A DNA stretch of 64,000 bases from Streptomyces rimosus. GTDB lineage: Bacteria; Actinomycetota; Actinomycetes; Streptomycetales; Streptomycetaceae. The DNA is taken from contig NZ_CP023688.1 of assembly GCF_008704655.1 (NCBI RefSeq), positions 7,508,501 through 7,572,500 of the forward strand. The letters are read 5' to 3'. Positions 16,155 through 24,514 of the stretch are shown piece by piece. Numbering within the stretch: position 1 is the stretch's first letter; each line of letters opens with the position of its first letter. The translations under genes and the position numbers were made by a program. The notes under the pieces were generated by a model. That model worked only from the letters and a program-made list of their open reading frames with translations, made no database searches and had not been told where the DNA came from.

Positions 16155-17780
16155 ATGTCCACCTCTTCCACCTCTTCCGCCACCTCCGCCGCCATCGTGT
16201 GCACCGGCCTCGGCTTCGCCTGGCCCGACGGCACCCCTGTCCTGGAGGACTTCGACCTGGCCGTCGGCCCCGGGCGCACCGGACTCATCGGCCTCAACGG
16301 CGCGGGAAAATCAACCCTGTTGAAGCTCTTCGCGGGGGAACTGCAACCCGCCGAAGGGGACGTCAAGGTCACCGGCGAGATCGGCTACCTGCCGCAGAAC
16401 GCCGCCCTGGACACCCGTACGCGGGTGGACGCGGCCCTCGGCATCGCCGGGACTCGCGCCGCCCTGCACGCCATCGAGAACGGCGATGCCAGCGAGGCCA
16501 ACTTCACCGCCGTAGGTGACGACTGGGACGTCGAGGAACGCGCCCGCGCCGCCCTCGACCAGCTCGGCCTGCACGCCATCGACCTCGACCGCACCGTCGG
16601 CGAGGTCTCCGGCGGCGAGTCCGTCCTGCTGCGGCTGGCCGCGCTGCTGCTGCGCCGCCCGGACGTGCTCCTGCTGGACGAGCCGACCAACAACCTGGAC
16701 CTGGCCGCCCGCCGTCGGCTCTACGCCGCGGTGGACGGCTGGTCCGGCGCCCTGGTCGTGGTCAGCCACGACCGCGAACTGCTCGACCGGGTGGACCGCA
16801 TCGCCGACCTGCGCGGCGGCGAGATCCACTGGTACGGCGGCAACTTCACCGCGTACGAGCAGGCACTCGCCATGGAGCAGGAAGCGGCCGAGCGCATGCT
16901 GCGGGTCGCCGAGGCCGACGTGGCGCGGCAGCGGCGCGAACTGAGCGACGCGCAGGTCAAGTTGGCGCGCCGGGTCCGCTACGGCAACAAGATGTACGCC
17001 CAGAAGCGCGAGCCGAAGATCGTCATGAACAGCCGCAAGGCCGCGGCCCAGGTCTCCGCCGGCAAACACCGCACGATGCACGCCGAGAAGCTCAAGGAGG
17101 CCAGGGAACGCCTCGGCGAGGCCGCCGAGGCGGTACGGGACGACGACGAGATCCGCGTCGACCTGCCGCGCACCGAGGTGCCGCCGGGCCGCGAGGTACT
17201 GACCGTACGAGGACTGCGGGCACGCTACGGCGCGTACGCGAACCTCGAACTGCGCGGTCCGGAGCGGGTCGCGCTGACCGGGCGCAACGGCTCCGGCAAA
17301 ACGACACTGCTGCGGACGCTCGCGGGCGAGATCCCGCCCGAGGAGGGCACAGCGGGAATGTACGTACCGCACCGCTACCTGCCGCAGCGGCTGGACGTCC
17401 TCGACGACGAGCTGACCGTGGTCGAGAACGTCGCACGGTTCGCGCCGGACGCCACCAACAACCAGATACGGGCCCGTCTGGCGCGGTTCCTCTTCAAGGG
17501 CGCCCGTGCCGACCAGCGGGCGGGCACGCTCTCCGGAGGCGAGCGTTTCCGGGCCGCCCTCGCGGCGCTGATGCTGGCCGAGCCCGCGCCCCAGCTCCTG
17601 ATGCTGGACGAGCCGACGAACAACCTCGACATGGCGTCGGTGCGCCGGCTCGTCACGGCGCTGGACTCCTACCGGGGCGCGCTGATCGTGGTCAGCCACG
17701 ACCTGGCGTTCCTCCGGGAGATCGGCATCACCCGCTGGCTCGCCCTGGACGGCGAACTGACCGATACCGAACCGATGTAA
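16155..17780 (+). CDS. ABC-F family ATPase (ribosome-associated, possible antibiotic resistance)
   Basis: The protein has 541 residues from ATG 16155, with GAGGAG upstream. Two ATP-binding cassettes are joined by a charged linker and there are no membrane segments. Cassette 1 has Walker A near 46-54 (GLNGAGKST), signature VSGGES (151-156) and Walker B VLLLDEP (171-177). Cassette 2 has GRNGSGKTT, LSGGER and LLMLDEPTNNLD. The linker holds the YGNKMYAQKREPK region typical of ABC-F arm domains that reach the ribosomal P/E sites. Members act as translation factors or protect ribosomes from macrolides, lincosamides or streptogramins. The operator-like promoter and long leader favour an inducible protective role, but this is inference. 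Confidence 0.92.
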   Translation: MSTSSTSSATSAAIVCTGLGFAWPDGTPVLEDFDLAVGPGRTGLIGLNGAGKSTLLKLFAGELQPAEGDVKVTGEIGYLPQNAALDTRTRVDAALGIAGTRAALHAIENGDASEANFTAVGDDWDVEERARAALDQLGLHAIDLDRTVGEVSGGESVLLRLAALLLRRPDVLLLDEPTNNLDLAARRRLYAAVDGWSGALVVVSHDRELLDRVDRIADLRGGEIHWYGGNFTAYEQALAMEQEAAERMLRVAEADVARQRRELSDAQVKLARRVRYGNKMYAQKREPKIVMNSRKAAAQVSAGKHRTMHAEKLKEARERLGEAAEAVRDDDEIRVDLPRTEVPPGREVLTVRGLRARYGAYANLELRGPERVALTGRNGSGKTTLLRTLAGEIPPEEGTAGMYVPHRYLPQRLDVLDDELTVVENVARFAPDATNNQIRARLARFLFKGARADQRAGTLSGGERFRAALAALMLAEPAPQLLMLDEPTNNLDMASVRRLVTALDSYRGALIVVSHDLAFLREIGITRWLALDGELTDTEPM

Positions 17781-17789
17781 CGACGCCCT

Positions 17790-17821
17790 GGGCGGCGCGC
17801 GGCCTCCGCCGTGCGCCGCCC
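17790..17821. terminator. Bidirectional hairpin between ABC-F and Nudix genes
   Basis: The 9-base-pair stem GGGCGGCGC/GCGCCGCCC carries an inner CGG-CCG pairing. It lies between the two convergent stop codons. Confidence 0.6.
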
Positions 17822-17822
17822 C

Positions 17823-18245
17823 TCACCCCTGCGGGAAGAGCGCCAGCGTCCCGGTGCACTGCGAGTGCAGCGGCGACGGCAGCGCGCCGGGCGCGAACCA
17901 GCCCAGCTCGTCGAACTTGTGCGGCTCCCCGATCCGCACCTCGTCCGGGCGCACCCGGACCGCGAAGACCATGGCGACCCAGTGCGACGCCACCGGGTCG
18001 CCGCGCAGCACATTGCGCACTCCGAGCTGCGCGATCTCCAGCGGCGTCGCGCGGTACTCCTCGTACACCTCACGCGTCACAGCCGCCTCGAAGCTCTCAC
18101 CGAACTCCAGCGCCCCGGCGCCGCAGTCCCACGTCCCCGGCTCGTCCCGGGCCCCCGCGCCCCGCCGCGCGAGCAGCACCTTCCCGCCCCCGTCGTGACA
18201 CAAGAACACACACGAGACCCGCGGTCCTCCGGTTGTCTCCGCCAC
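17823..18245 (-). CDS. Nudix hydrolase
   Basis: The protein has 140 residues from GTG 18245, preceded by GAGGGGAGAGG; upstream codons in the same frame run into the HAD gene. The Nudix box is visible as GALEFGESFEAAVTREVYEEY, close to GX5EX7REUXEEXGU but with Arg replacing the final Gly. The metal-binding REVYEE core is intact. It probably hydrolyses a nucleoside diphosphate linked to another moiety. It starts 16 bases after the HAD hydrolase stop on the same strand, so the two form an operon. Confidence 0.88.
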   Translation of the reverse strand: MAETTGGPRVSCVFLCHDGGGKVLLARRGAGARDEPGTWDCGAGALEFGESFEAAVTREVYEEYRATPLEIAQLGVRNVLRGDPVASHWVAMVFAVRVRPDEVRIGEPHKFDELGWFAPGALPSPLHSQCTGTLALFPQG

Positions 18246-18261
18246 CGCCCGCCCTCTCCCC

Positions 18262-18975
18262 TCAAAAGTGCCGCAACAACTCCGCGAACCTATCCAGCCG
18301 CAACACCTTCTCATCGGCCGGATCGAGCACACCGTGCTCCAGCACCCACGTGTTGTCGTTCGGGATGAACACCGCGTTCAGGCCCGCCTCCCGGGCCGGC
18401 AGAATGTCCGACTTCGGGGAATTGCCGATCATCCAGGTGGCCGACGGCGCCAGCGCGTACGTCCGCACCAGCTCCTGATACGTCCCCACGTTCTTCTCGG
18501 GCACGATGCGTACGTCACGGAAGTGGTGCGCCAGCCGCGACACCTCCACCTTCCGGCGCTGCTCCGCCGCGTCGCCCTTGGTCAGCATCAGCAACTGGTG
18601 CCGCCCGGCCAGCTCCGCCAGCGTCTCGGCGACCCCCGGGATCAGCTCCACCTCGTCCGCCTCGAAGGCCCGCGCCCAGCCCGCGATCCGGGCCAGCTCC
18701 CCCTCGTCGGCCTCCCGCCGCCGCACCCGCCGCACACACTCGCCGAGGCTGCGCAGAAACACCTTGCTGCCGTAGCCGTGCACCGCGGCGTTGGCCGCCT
18801 CGATCTCGTCCAGCAGGGCCCGTACGCCGTCCCGCCCCAGCTCCGGGTGGTCCAGCCAGGTCAGGAACTCCTCGATGACCCGCTCGAAGATCACGTTGTT
18901 CTCCCACAACGTGTCGTCGGCATCGAACACCAGCACCTGCCGCGCCCGGCGCGCCCCGCCGTCCACTGCGCTCAC
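18262..18975 (-). CDS. HAD-superfamily hydrolase
   Basis: The protein has 237 residues from GTG 18975. Motif I is VFDADDTLW, with the nucleophile and acid/base aspartates. Motif II is MLTKGD, motif III is the lysine in EKNVGTYQ, and motif IV is MIGNSPKSDILPAREAGLNAV with its aspartate. A helical cap lies between motifs I and II (C1 type). Such enzymes are usually small-molecule phosphatases. It is the first gene of a pair with the Nudix hydrolase, suggesting sequential hydrolysis of a nucleotide-type compound, which is inference. Confidence 0.92.
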   Translation of the reverse strand: MSAVDGGARRARQVLVFDADDTLWENNVIFERVIEEFLTWLDHPELGRDGVRALLDEIEAANAAVHGYGSKVFLRSLGECVRRVRRREADEGELARIAGWARAFEADEVELIPGVAETLAELAGRHQLLMLTKGDAAEQRRKVEVSRLAHHFRDVRIVPEKNVGTYQELVRTYALAPSATWMIGNSPKSDILPAREAGLNAVFIPNDNTWVLEHGVLDPADEKVLRLDRFAELLRHF

Positions 18976-19120
18976 ACCGTTCTCCTCGTACGCTCCGCCG
19001 TCCGGCCCGGGCCGGGTCCCCGGCCCCGCGGCACCCTACTGACCCGGCGGACGCGGACGCACCGCAATTCTCCGGCGGCCCGCCCGCCGCGCCGGAGCCG
19101 CCACCGGGGACAATGGCGCC

Positions 19121-19609
19121 ATGTCGACAGAGCACGACGGCACGCCCGCACCCGGCGTCCGCCACCCGGTCCCGGACGCCGCCGCGTACCTGGCCGGCCG
19201 GTGGACCATCGACCGCACCGTGCTCGACGTCCGTACGGATACGCGGGGCACCTTCCACGGCACCGCCCACTTCCACCCGGAAACCCCCGGCGGCACCCCC
19301 CTCCTCCACGCCGAAGAGGGCCACCTGACCTGGAACGGCACCACCACCCCCGCCACCCGCACCCTCCACCTGCACCCCCACCCCAACGGCACCGCCACCA
19401 TCACCTTCACCGACGGCCGCCCCTTCCACGACCTGAACCTCCACTCCGGCCACTGGCTCACCCGCCACCCCTGCGCCGCCGACCTCTACGAGGGCGAATT
19501 CACGGTGGTTTCGGAGGGGGAGTGGCATCTGGTGTGGAGGGTGGGGGGTCCGGCGAAGGAGCAGGTGTTGCGGTCGGTGTATCGGAGGATGGATCGCGCG
19601 TCGGCCTGA
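19121..19609 (+). CDS. DUF6314 family protein
   Basis: The protein has 162 residues. It matches a small actinobacterial family of unknown function: YLAGRWTIDRTV near the start, GTFHGTAHFHP in the middle, then DLYEGEFTVVSEGEWHLVWRVGGPAKEQVLRSVYRR at the end (residues about 122-157). The repeated beta-strand pattern suggests a lipocalin-like or calycin barrel. It is divergent from the HAD gene, with 145 bases between the starts, and converges on the regulator gene. Confidence 0.85.
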   Translation: MSTEHDGTPAPGVRHPVPDAAAYLAGRWTIDRTVLDVRTDTRGTFHGTAHFHPETPGGTPLLHAEEGHLTWNGTTTPATRTLHLHPHPNGTATITFTDGRPFHDLNLHSGHWLTRHPCAADLYEGEFTVVSEGEWHLVWRVGGPAKEQVLRSVYRRMDRASA

Positions 19610-19641
19610 TGGTGCCGCCAGCGGTGGGTACGCCGGCGGAC

Positions 19642-20493
19642 CTAGCCATCGAGAGTCGCGAGGGCCCGTGTCACCAGGGCTCGCGCGGCAGCGCCGAAAA
19701 CCGCGTTGCCGGAGAGCTGCTGGAAGGCGCGGATGTACAGGCCGACCTGGCTCGGTTGCGTGAGCGTCGCGGCGGCGTCGAGGGAGTCGGCGTGCACCCG
19801 GACGTCGTCGAAGACGGTGAAGGTCGCCATCGGCCAGATGGTCCGCTCGACGGTGAAGGGAATCACGCCCAGGGAGACCGACGGCAGCGCCATCGCGGAG
19901 AGCAGATGCCCGAGCTGGGCCGCCATGGTGGGGGCGTCGCCCATCCGGTGGCGCAGGACGGACTCCTCCAGCACCATCGCGAATCGGTGATCGCCCTCGC
20001 GGAGCACGGAGTTACGGCGCATCCGCGCGTCCACGGCGTCGCTCACGTCATCCGGCGTCTCCCGGAAGGCCGCAATCGTCCCCAGCAGGGCCGCCGCGTA
20101 CCCCGGCGTCTGGAGAAAGCCGGGGACGACATCCGAGCAGTAGACACGGAACCGCCGGGTGCGCCGGTACAGGGGCGCACCGGACTCCTGAAGGCGGCGC
20201 AGGCCGGTCCGCTGGAGACGCCGCCACTCGACGTACATCTCAGACGAGGCCCGGTTGGCGGCGATCAGATCCGGTGCCCGCCCGGCCGCGCCGCACGCCT
20301 CGCACCAGGCGCGGACATCGGCGTCGGACGGCGGTGTCCGCGCATTCTCGATCCGACTGCTCTTCGACTCGTGCCAGCCACAGCGCACGGCCAGCTCACG
20401 CTTGGTCAGCCCGGCATCCTTGCGCACCTCCGCCAGCCGCGCGGCGAGCGCCTCGCGGGCCTGCTGGACACCGGGCGACGGGTGGGTGGACAT
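19642..20493 (-). CDS. XRE-family regulator with Scr1/DUF5753 domain
   Basis: The protein has 283 residues. A helix-turn-helix occupies about residues 15-60 (TKRELAVRCGWHESKSSRIENAR), followed by the Scr1-type domain recognised by FRVYCSDVVPGFLQTPGYAAALL, RMRRNSVL and FAMVLEESVLRHRMG. The Streptomyces genome carries dozens of such regulators, typically beside small partner proteins, and several act in development or antibiotic regulation. Here the partner is a DUF6879 protein. It is the last gene of a three-gene minus-strand operon. Confidence 0.93.
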   Translation of the reverse strand: MSTHPSPGVQQAREALAARLAEVRKDAGLTKRELAVRCGWHESKSSRIENARTPPSDADVRAWCEACGAAGRAPDLIAANRASSEMYVEWRRLQRTGLRRLQESGAPLYRRTRRFRVYCSDVVPGFLQTPGYAAALLGTIAAFRETPDDVSDAVDARMRRNSVLREGDHRFAMVLEESVLRHRMGDAPTMAAQLGHLLSAMALPSVSLGVIPFTVERTIWPMATFTVFDDVRVHADSLDAAATLTQPSQVGLYIRAFQQLSGNAVFGAAARALVTRALATLDG

Positions 20494-20508
20494 GAGCGCC
20501 CGCGCCGG

Positions 20509-21027
20509 TCAGACGGCGAAGCGGCCGTGCGGAACGGCCCGCTCCCAGACCGCGTCGAACGCGGCCGAAAGGTGTTTGAGCAGGGCCGGGTCCTCGGTGA
20601 ACTCGTCCTCGATCACGGCGCCGTCGCCATCGAAGTGATGCACACGGGCCAGTCGGGCGTCGAAGAGCCAGTAGTCGTTGCCGGGCAGGGAGAGGTCCGT
20701 CGTCTGGCGGCGAGGCAGCCAGCGGACGTTCTCCCCTGCCTCTATCAGTTCTCGCGTGACGTAGTGCTCCCAGCGGATGTACTCGGAGACAGGTTCCGAG
20801 ACAACGCGCGCCCGCCGGACGGCAACGCCCCGGCCGACGGCGTCCGCGATCGTCTGGAGGTAGGGATCCCACCAGGAGCCCCGGTCGTCCCAGTTGATCC
20901 GCTCACCGCGCCGCCAGGACGCGAAGCGTTCGGTCGGAGCGTAGGTGTCGCGCAGTTCCAGGTGAACGGCCGAGTGGTTACAGCTGCCGAGGAGGTCAGC
21001 GAACGCGGGCGCGCTCGATGGCATCAC
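20509..21027 (-). CDS. DUF6879 family protein
   Basis: The protein has 172 residues from GTG 21027 (the ATG at 21024 is the next codon). It shows the family pattern: aromatic-rich LELRDTYAPTERFASWRRGE, VRRARVVSEPVSEYIRWEHYVT, ENVRWLPRRQ and NDYWLFDARLARVHHFDGDG. The function is unknown. In streptomycetes it is commonly encoded directly upstream of Scr1-type regulators, and here the gap is 15 bases. A signalling or toxin/antitoxin-like partnership has been speculated for such pairs, but I can show only the linkage. Confidence 0.85.
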   Translation of the reverse strand: MMPSSAPAFADLLGSCNHSAVHLELRDTYAPTERFASWRRGERINWDDRGSWWDPYLQTIADAVGRGVAVRRARVVSEPVSEYIRWEHYVTRELIEAGENVRWLPRRQTTDLSLPGNDYWLFDARLARVHHFDGDGAVIEDEFTEDPALLKHLSAAFDAVWERAVPHGRFAV

Positions 21028-21250
21028 ACGCCTCCCTGATCATCGGGATCAACCGGGCCGGAACCCGGACGATGGCTTCGGTGCCCGGCACCGGTCCGTG
21101 TGCCGGGGAGGTCGACTCGCAGGCGGTCTGCGTCGCGGCGTCCGGCTTCCAGCCTTGCAAGAGGAGCTCCTGTGCGTCGGCGTCAGCCCACACCGTAGGG
21201 CAATGATCCCGGTCGGTGTGTGGGTCGATCCCGATGAACTCTACGGTCAT
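20996..21250 (-). CDS. Small conserved hypothetical protein of the Scr1/DUF6879 operon
   Basis: The protein has 84 residues and is acidic. It begins MTVEFIGIDPHTDRDHCPTV and contains ELLLQGWKPD, with a C-terminal helix RLIPMIREACDAIERARV. It overlaps the DUF6879 gene by 32 bases. The AGGAG upstream of ATG 21250 and the operon position support it. The function is unknown. Confidence 0.75.
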   Translation of the reverse strand: MTVEFIGIDPHTDRDHCPTVWADADAQELLLQGWKPDAATQTACESTSPAHGPVPGTEAIVRVPARLIPMIREACDAIERARVR

Positions 21251-21280
21251 CGCGGTCTCTCCTGATCTTCTGTGGTCAGG

Positions 21281-21406
21281 TGCTTGCGCATGCTTGCATC
21301 AGCGTGACGACCTGGCCCGATGGTGTCAACGACGCCTGCAATGCGGCGAATTGGCGTGCAAGCACATGCAAGTTCGTAGCCGATCGACCCGCACCCCTCC
21401 TAGCGT
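21281..21406. promoter_or_regulatory. Divergent regulatory region with phased TGCTTGC/GCAAGCA repeats
   Basis: TGCTTGC occurs at 21281 and 21291. Its complement TGCAAG occurs at 21357 and 21367. Each pair is spaced exactly 10 bases, and together they form a large inverted repeat (21283-21298 against 21357-21372, 13 of 16 positions matching). TAGCGT (21401-21406) is a -10 placed so that transcription would begin at the ATG of the next gene (leaderless). The repeats are good candidates for binding sites of the Scr1-type regulator. Confidence 0.6.
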
Positions 21407-21412
21407 CGCGGC

Positions 21413-21604
21413 ATGAACGCCAGGACGACCATGACGGAGCCCGTTCACGTGGGTCTGCCCACCGCCGAACCGGCGCCCGTCGCGGAATGCGACGTGTGCG
21501 GGGCGCTGGCCCGGGAGCGGGTGGCGGCGCGACGGAGCGGGAACCTGAGCAGGATCTCGGACATCAATGTGGAAATGCGCAGCCATCGGGCGGCCGGACG
21601 ATGA
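21413..21604 (+). CDS. Small conserved cysteine-containing protein (CDVCGALARER type)
   Basis: The protein has 63 residues, with the core ECDVCGALARERVAARRSGNLSRISDINVEMRSH. This pattern (Cys-x-x-Cys, then a basic helix and an ExR-H end) is common to small Streptomyces proteins found beside Scr1 regulators. The function is unknown; the CxxC suggests a zinc knuckle if a second Cys/His pair is supplied by a partner. It is probably translated from a leaderless message. Confidence 0.72.
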   Translation: MNARTTMTEPVHVGLPTAEPAPVAECDVCGALARERVAARRSGNLSRISDINVEMRSHRAAGR

Positions 21605-21891
21605 GCGCGCCCACCGTCGGCACGGAGACGCTGTCAGCCGAATGCACGCTGGCGAAACATCGCGGATACGAGGACCTGCACGGCGAGTGCAGGCAGACCG
21701 GGGGCGACGTGCCGCTTCCGCACTCGTACGGCCTGCTGTTGGTCCGCCGTTGCGGATGCGCGTGCCACCGCGAACGTGGCGTCGCACATCCCAAAAACGG
21801 TTCGCCCCGCCCCACGAGCCCCAAGACCCGGTCCGTCGTGGCTATGACGTCGTTTTCCTGCGCCTCCGCGGAGGCCGAAGGACTGAGCTGA
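21601..21891 (+). CDS. Small conserved protein with C-terminal CGCxCH motif
   Basis: The protein has 96 residues from ATG 21601, overlapping the previous stop by four bases (ATGA). The N-terminus runs MSAPTVGTETLSAECTLAKHRGYEDLHGECRQTGG. The motif RRCGCACHRERG is shared by the small partner proteins of this type of island. The 30 or so residues after it (HPKNGSPRP onward) look less constrained. With several cysteines and histidines it may bind a metal. The function is unknown. Confidence 0.65.
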   Translation: MSAPTVGTETLSAECTLAKHRGYEDLHGECRQTGGDVPLPHSYGLLLVRRCGCACHRERGVAHPKNGSPRPTSPKTRSVVAMTSFSCASAEAEGLS

Positions 21892-21897
21892 CGCACC

Positions 21898-23172
21898 TCA
21901 TCGGCCCCCGCCCCAGTCCTCCGGATCCAGTACGGCTGCCATGCGGTCCAGGGTTCGGTCCGACATGGTGGGGCGTAGGGGGAGGCAGACGGCGTGTCGT
22001 ATGAGGTGGGCGGCGGTTCGGGCGCCCTGGGGGCGGTCGGGTGGGGCGGGGACGGCGCCGAGGGAAGTGGGGCGTGCCGCGTCGAAGCCCGCGGAGCGCA
22101 GCCGGGCGGTGGTCGCGTCGGGGTCGGGCGTGGGGACGGCGCAGAGCCAGTACGTGTGTACGGGGGCGGTCGCGCCGTAGACCGGGGACGGGTCGGGCAG
22201 GCGGGTCACCAGGCGTCGTGCCACCTCGGCCCGCTCGGCCACTGTCCGCGCGGTGTCCTGGGCGCTGAGCCGCCGGTCCAGGAGGTCCAGCAGTGCGGGG
22301 CCGGGGCGCTGCCGGATCGCCGGCATGAGATCCGTACCGGCGAAGGCGCCGACCGTGTCCTGGAGGCCGCTCGCGGTGTCGTGTCCCAGTAAGCCGGTGG
22401 CGTTGACCAGGCCGGTGTAGACCGGCCGTGTGGTGAGCAGCGCGAGCAGGGCGTACTTGGCGACCCGGCGGGCCTGCGCGTCCCGTGTCTGCACCGGCCA
22501 CTCCCGGTGCAGCGCGCGCATCGCCGCCAGCAGGTCCGGCTTCCGTACGACGGCCACCGCGCCGCCCAGCGCCGTGGCGGTCTTGAGCGGGCCGAAGCTG
22601 AACAGTGACACGTCGGCGTCCGGGCTGCCCCGGAAGCCCGGACCGCTGTACGCCTGGGCGCAGTCCTCGATCAGCAGCCAGCCGTGCCGGGCGGCCAGCT
22701 CCGCCAGCGGGCCCAGTGGGGCCTGGGTGCCGAAGAGGTGGGCGACGACGACGGCGCGCGTGCGCTCGGTGGCGGCCGCCGCCCACTGCTCGGCGGTGGG
22801 CAGGAGGGTGCCCGCGTCGAGGTCCACCGGTACCGGCACCAGTCCGTGTTCGGTGACGATGCGCCACATGTCGGGGATCGTGACGGCGGACATCAGCACC
22901 TCACTGCCGCGTGGCAGTGAGGCGGCGGTCAGGGCCAGGTCCAGCGCGCTGCGTACGGAGAGGGTGGTCAGGCAGGGGCAGGGACGACCAGGGGAGGGGC
23001 TGCCTTTGCCGTCCGGGTGGGCGGCGCCCGCTGTCGCACGTGCCGCCCCTCCCTCCGCGAACCGCCTTTCCACAGTCGCCGCCCACCGGTCCGCGTCGCC
23101 CTCGCGTCCGCAGGCCGCCACCCCGTAGGCGAGATCCGGCCACCCGATGTCGAAGTTCTTCGGTGGATACAC
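21898..23172 (-). CDS. DegT/DnrJ/EryC1-like PLP-dependent aminotransferase, TTA-containing
   Basis: The protein has 424 residues from GTG 23172, preceded by TGAGGAGG. It has the fold-type I layout: LLIEDCAQAY carries the Asp that contacts the pyridine nitrogen, and FSFGPLKTATALGGA carries the PLP lysine. Family members aminate keto-sugars or similar ketones. Two oddities stand out. There is a Pro/Gly/Ser-rich insertion near residues 45-66, before the first conserved segment, and a TTA leucine codon (22390-22392, in TGLLGHD), which predicts bldA-dependent expression. It is divergent from a methyltransferase; no nucleotide-sugar genes are nearby, so the substrate is open. Confidence 0.85.
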   Translation of the reverse strand: MYPPKNFDIGWPDLAYGVAACGREGDADRWAATVERRFAEGGAARATAGAAHPDGKGSPSPGRPCPCLTTLSVRSALDLALTAASLPRGSEVLMSAVTIPDMWRIVTEHGLVPVPVDLDAGTLLPTAEQWAAAATERTRAVVVAHLFGTQAPLGPLAELAARHGWLLIEDCAQAYSGPGFRGSPDADVSLFSFGPLKTATALGGAVAVVRKPDLLAAMRALHREWPVQTRDAQARRVAKYALLALLTTRPVYTGLVNATGLLGHDTASGLQDTVGAFAGTDLMPAIRQRPGPALLDLLDRRLSAQDTARTVAERAEVARRLVTRLPDPSPVYGATAPVHTYWLCAVPTPDPDATTARLRSAGFDAARPTSLGAVPAPPDRPQGARTAAHLIRHAVCLPLRPTMSDRTLDRMAAVLDPEDWGGGR

Positions 23173-23276
23173 CGCACACCTCCTCACAAGGAGAGACGCA
23201 CGGCGACGCCCTGTGCCTGACTCGCAGCGCCCCGTATTGGGCATCTGTTCGGGCGCGGAGGGGTAGAGAGGCCGCT

Positions 23277-24185
23277 GTGACTACTGATGACAGTGCTCTT
23301 CCCGGGACCGGCGCCCCGACGGCCGGCGCCGCGGCCGGGGATTCTCCGGCGACCGATGCCATGATCCGTGCCAATCAGGCGAACTGGGACGCCCGTACGC
23401 CGGTGCACGTGGCCAGCGCTTTCTACGGTCTGGACGGCACGCGTACCGCCGACGACTGGTTCGCACCGTTCGAGTGGGACGACCTCGGGCCCCTGGCGGG
23501 CCGGGACGTCCTGCATCTCCAGTGCCACCTGGGCACCGAGACGCAGGCGTTCGCCGAGCGGGGCGCGGCGCACACCGTCGGCCTGGACTTCTCCGGCGCG
23601 GCCCTGGAGCAGGCGCGGCGGCTGGCGGCGGACAGCGGGCGGGACATCGAGTTCGTTCAGGCCGATGTGTACCGGGCCGCCGAGGTCCTGGACGGCCGCC
23701 GCTTCGACGTGGTGTACACGGGTAAGGGCGCGCTCTGCTATCTGCCCGACCTCTCGCGGTGGGCGCAGGTGATCGCCGGGCTGCTGCGGCCGGGCGGCAT
23801 GCTGTACGTGGTGGAGTTCCACCCGCTGCTCAACTCCCTGGGGCCCGCTCCCGACCCGGGACGCGCGCCCGGCGACGAGCAACTGGTGCTCGCCCACGAC
23901 TACCTGGAGGGCCGGGGCGCCATCCGCAGCGACACGCCGTACACGTACACCGACGGGCCGCCCGTCGAGGGCGCGACGACCAGTTACGAGTGGCGGCACG
24001 GCCTCGGGGAGACGGTCGGCGCGCTGGTCGGCGCGGGGCTGGCGGTGGACCTGCTGCGCGAGACGGACCTGCTGCCCTGGAAGCGCTTCGAGGCGATGGA
24101 GCAGGCGGAGAACGGCTGGTGGCGGCTGCCGCCGGAGAAGCCGCGCATCCCGCTGCTGTTCGCGTTGCGTGCGGTGAAGGGCTGA
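23277..24185 (+). CDS. Class I SAM-dependent methyltransferase
   Basis: The protein has 302 residues from GTG 23277, with GGAGG upstream. Motif I is VLHLQCHLGTETQAFAE, motif II has the acidic residue in VGLDFSGAALEQAR, then VQADVYRAAE and GLLRPGGMLYVVEFHPL. The N-terminal 30 residues are Ala/Thr/Gly-rich and probably disordered. The later NANQANWDAR-like start (MIRANQANWDARTPVHVAS) is typical of a broad actinobacterial group of unknown substrate. It is divergent from the DegT-like aminotransferase with 104 bases between the starts, so joint regulation is possible. Confidence 0.88.
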   Translation: MTTDDSALPGTGAPTAGAAAGDSPATDAMIRANQANWDARTPVHVASAFYGLDGTRTADDWFAPFEWDDLGPLAGRDVLHLQCHLGTETQAFAERGAAHTVGLDFSGAALEQARRLAADSGRDIEFVQADVYRAAEVLDGRRFDVVYTGKGALCYLPDLSRWAQVIAGLLRPGGMLYVVEFHPLLNSLGPAPDPGRAPGDEQLVLAHDYLEGRGAIRSDTPYTYTDGPPVEGATTSYEWRHGLGETVGALVGAGLAVDLLRETDLLPWKRFEAMEQAENGWWRLPPEKPRIPLLFALRAVKG

Positions 24186-24514
24186 GGGACTGAGAGGCTG
24201 AGGGGTACGGCTCGGGGCGGCGTACGGCTCGAAGCCGTACGGCCCGGGTCGTCGTACGGGCCGGTGCCGTATGCGGGTGTGAGCGCGCGGCGGAAGCGGA
24301 ATCCATGGGGCTGGGGGCAGCGGATCCGCATTCCGCCCGTTCAGCAGCGGGGATACGGTTCCGGCCAGCCCCCCGCGCGCTTCAAGCCGGAATGCCCAGG
24401 GCCGCATTGCGCCGACAAACATCCCATGATCCGGTGGATCGGGTCCGCCGGGCGCCGCCCACCCCCGGCGGTTGGCCGCAAAGCCAGTACAAACCAGCAG
24501 AAAGGTGACCCAGC
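24186..24514. other. Intergenic stretch of 329 bases with hairpins
   Basis: It holds a 9-base-pair hairpin CGTACGGCT/AGCCGTACG (24221-24241, 3-base loop), which could end the methyltransferase transcript. A wider inverted repeat GCGGAAT/ATTCCGC lies at 24296-24302 and 24330-24336. A possible -10 TACGGT lies near 24354, but I see no good -35. No gene was found. Confidence 0.45.

Noticed and set aside
24186..24514. A riboswitch upstream of the carboxylic acid reductase genes
   Set aside because: Hairpins exist but no known riboswitch core could be matched; I list the stretch only as intergenic.
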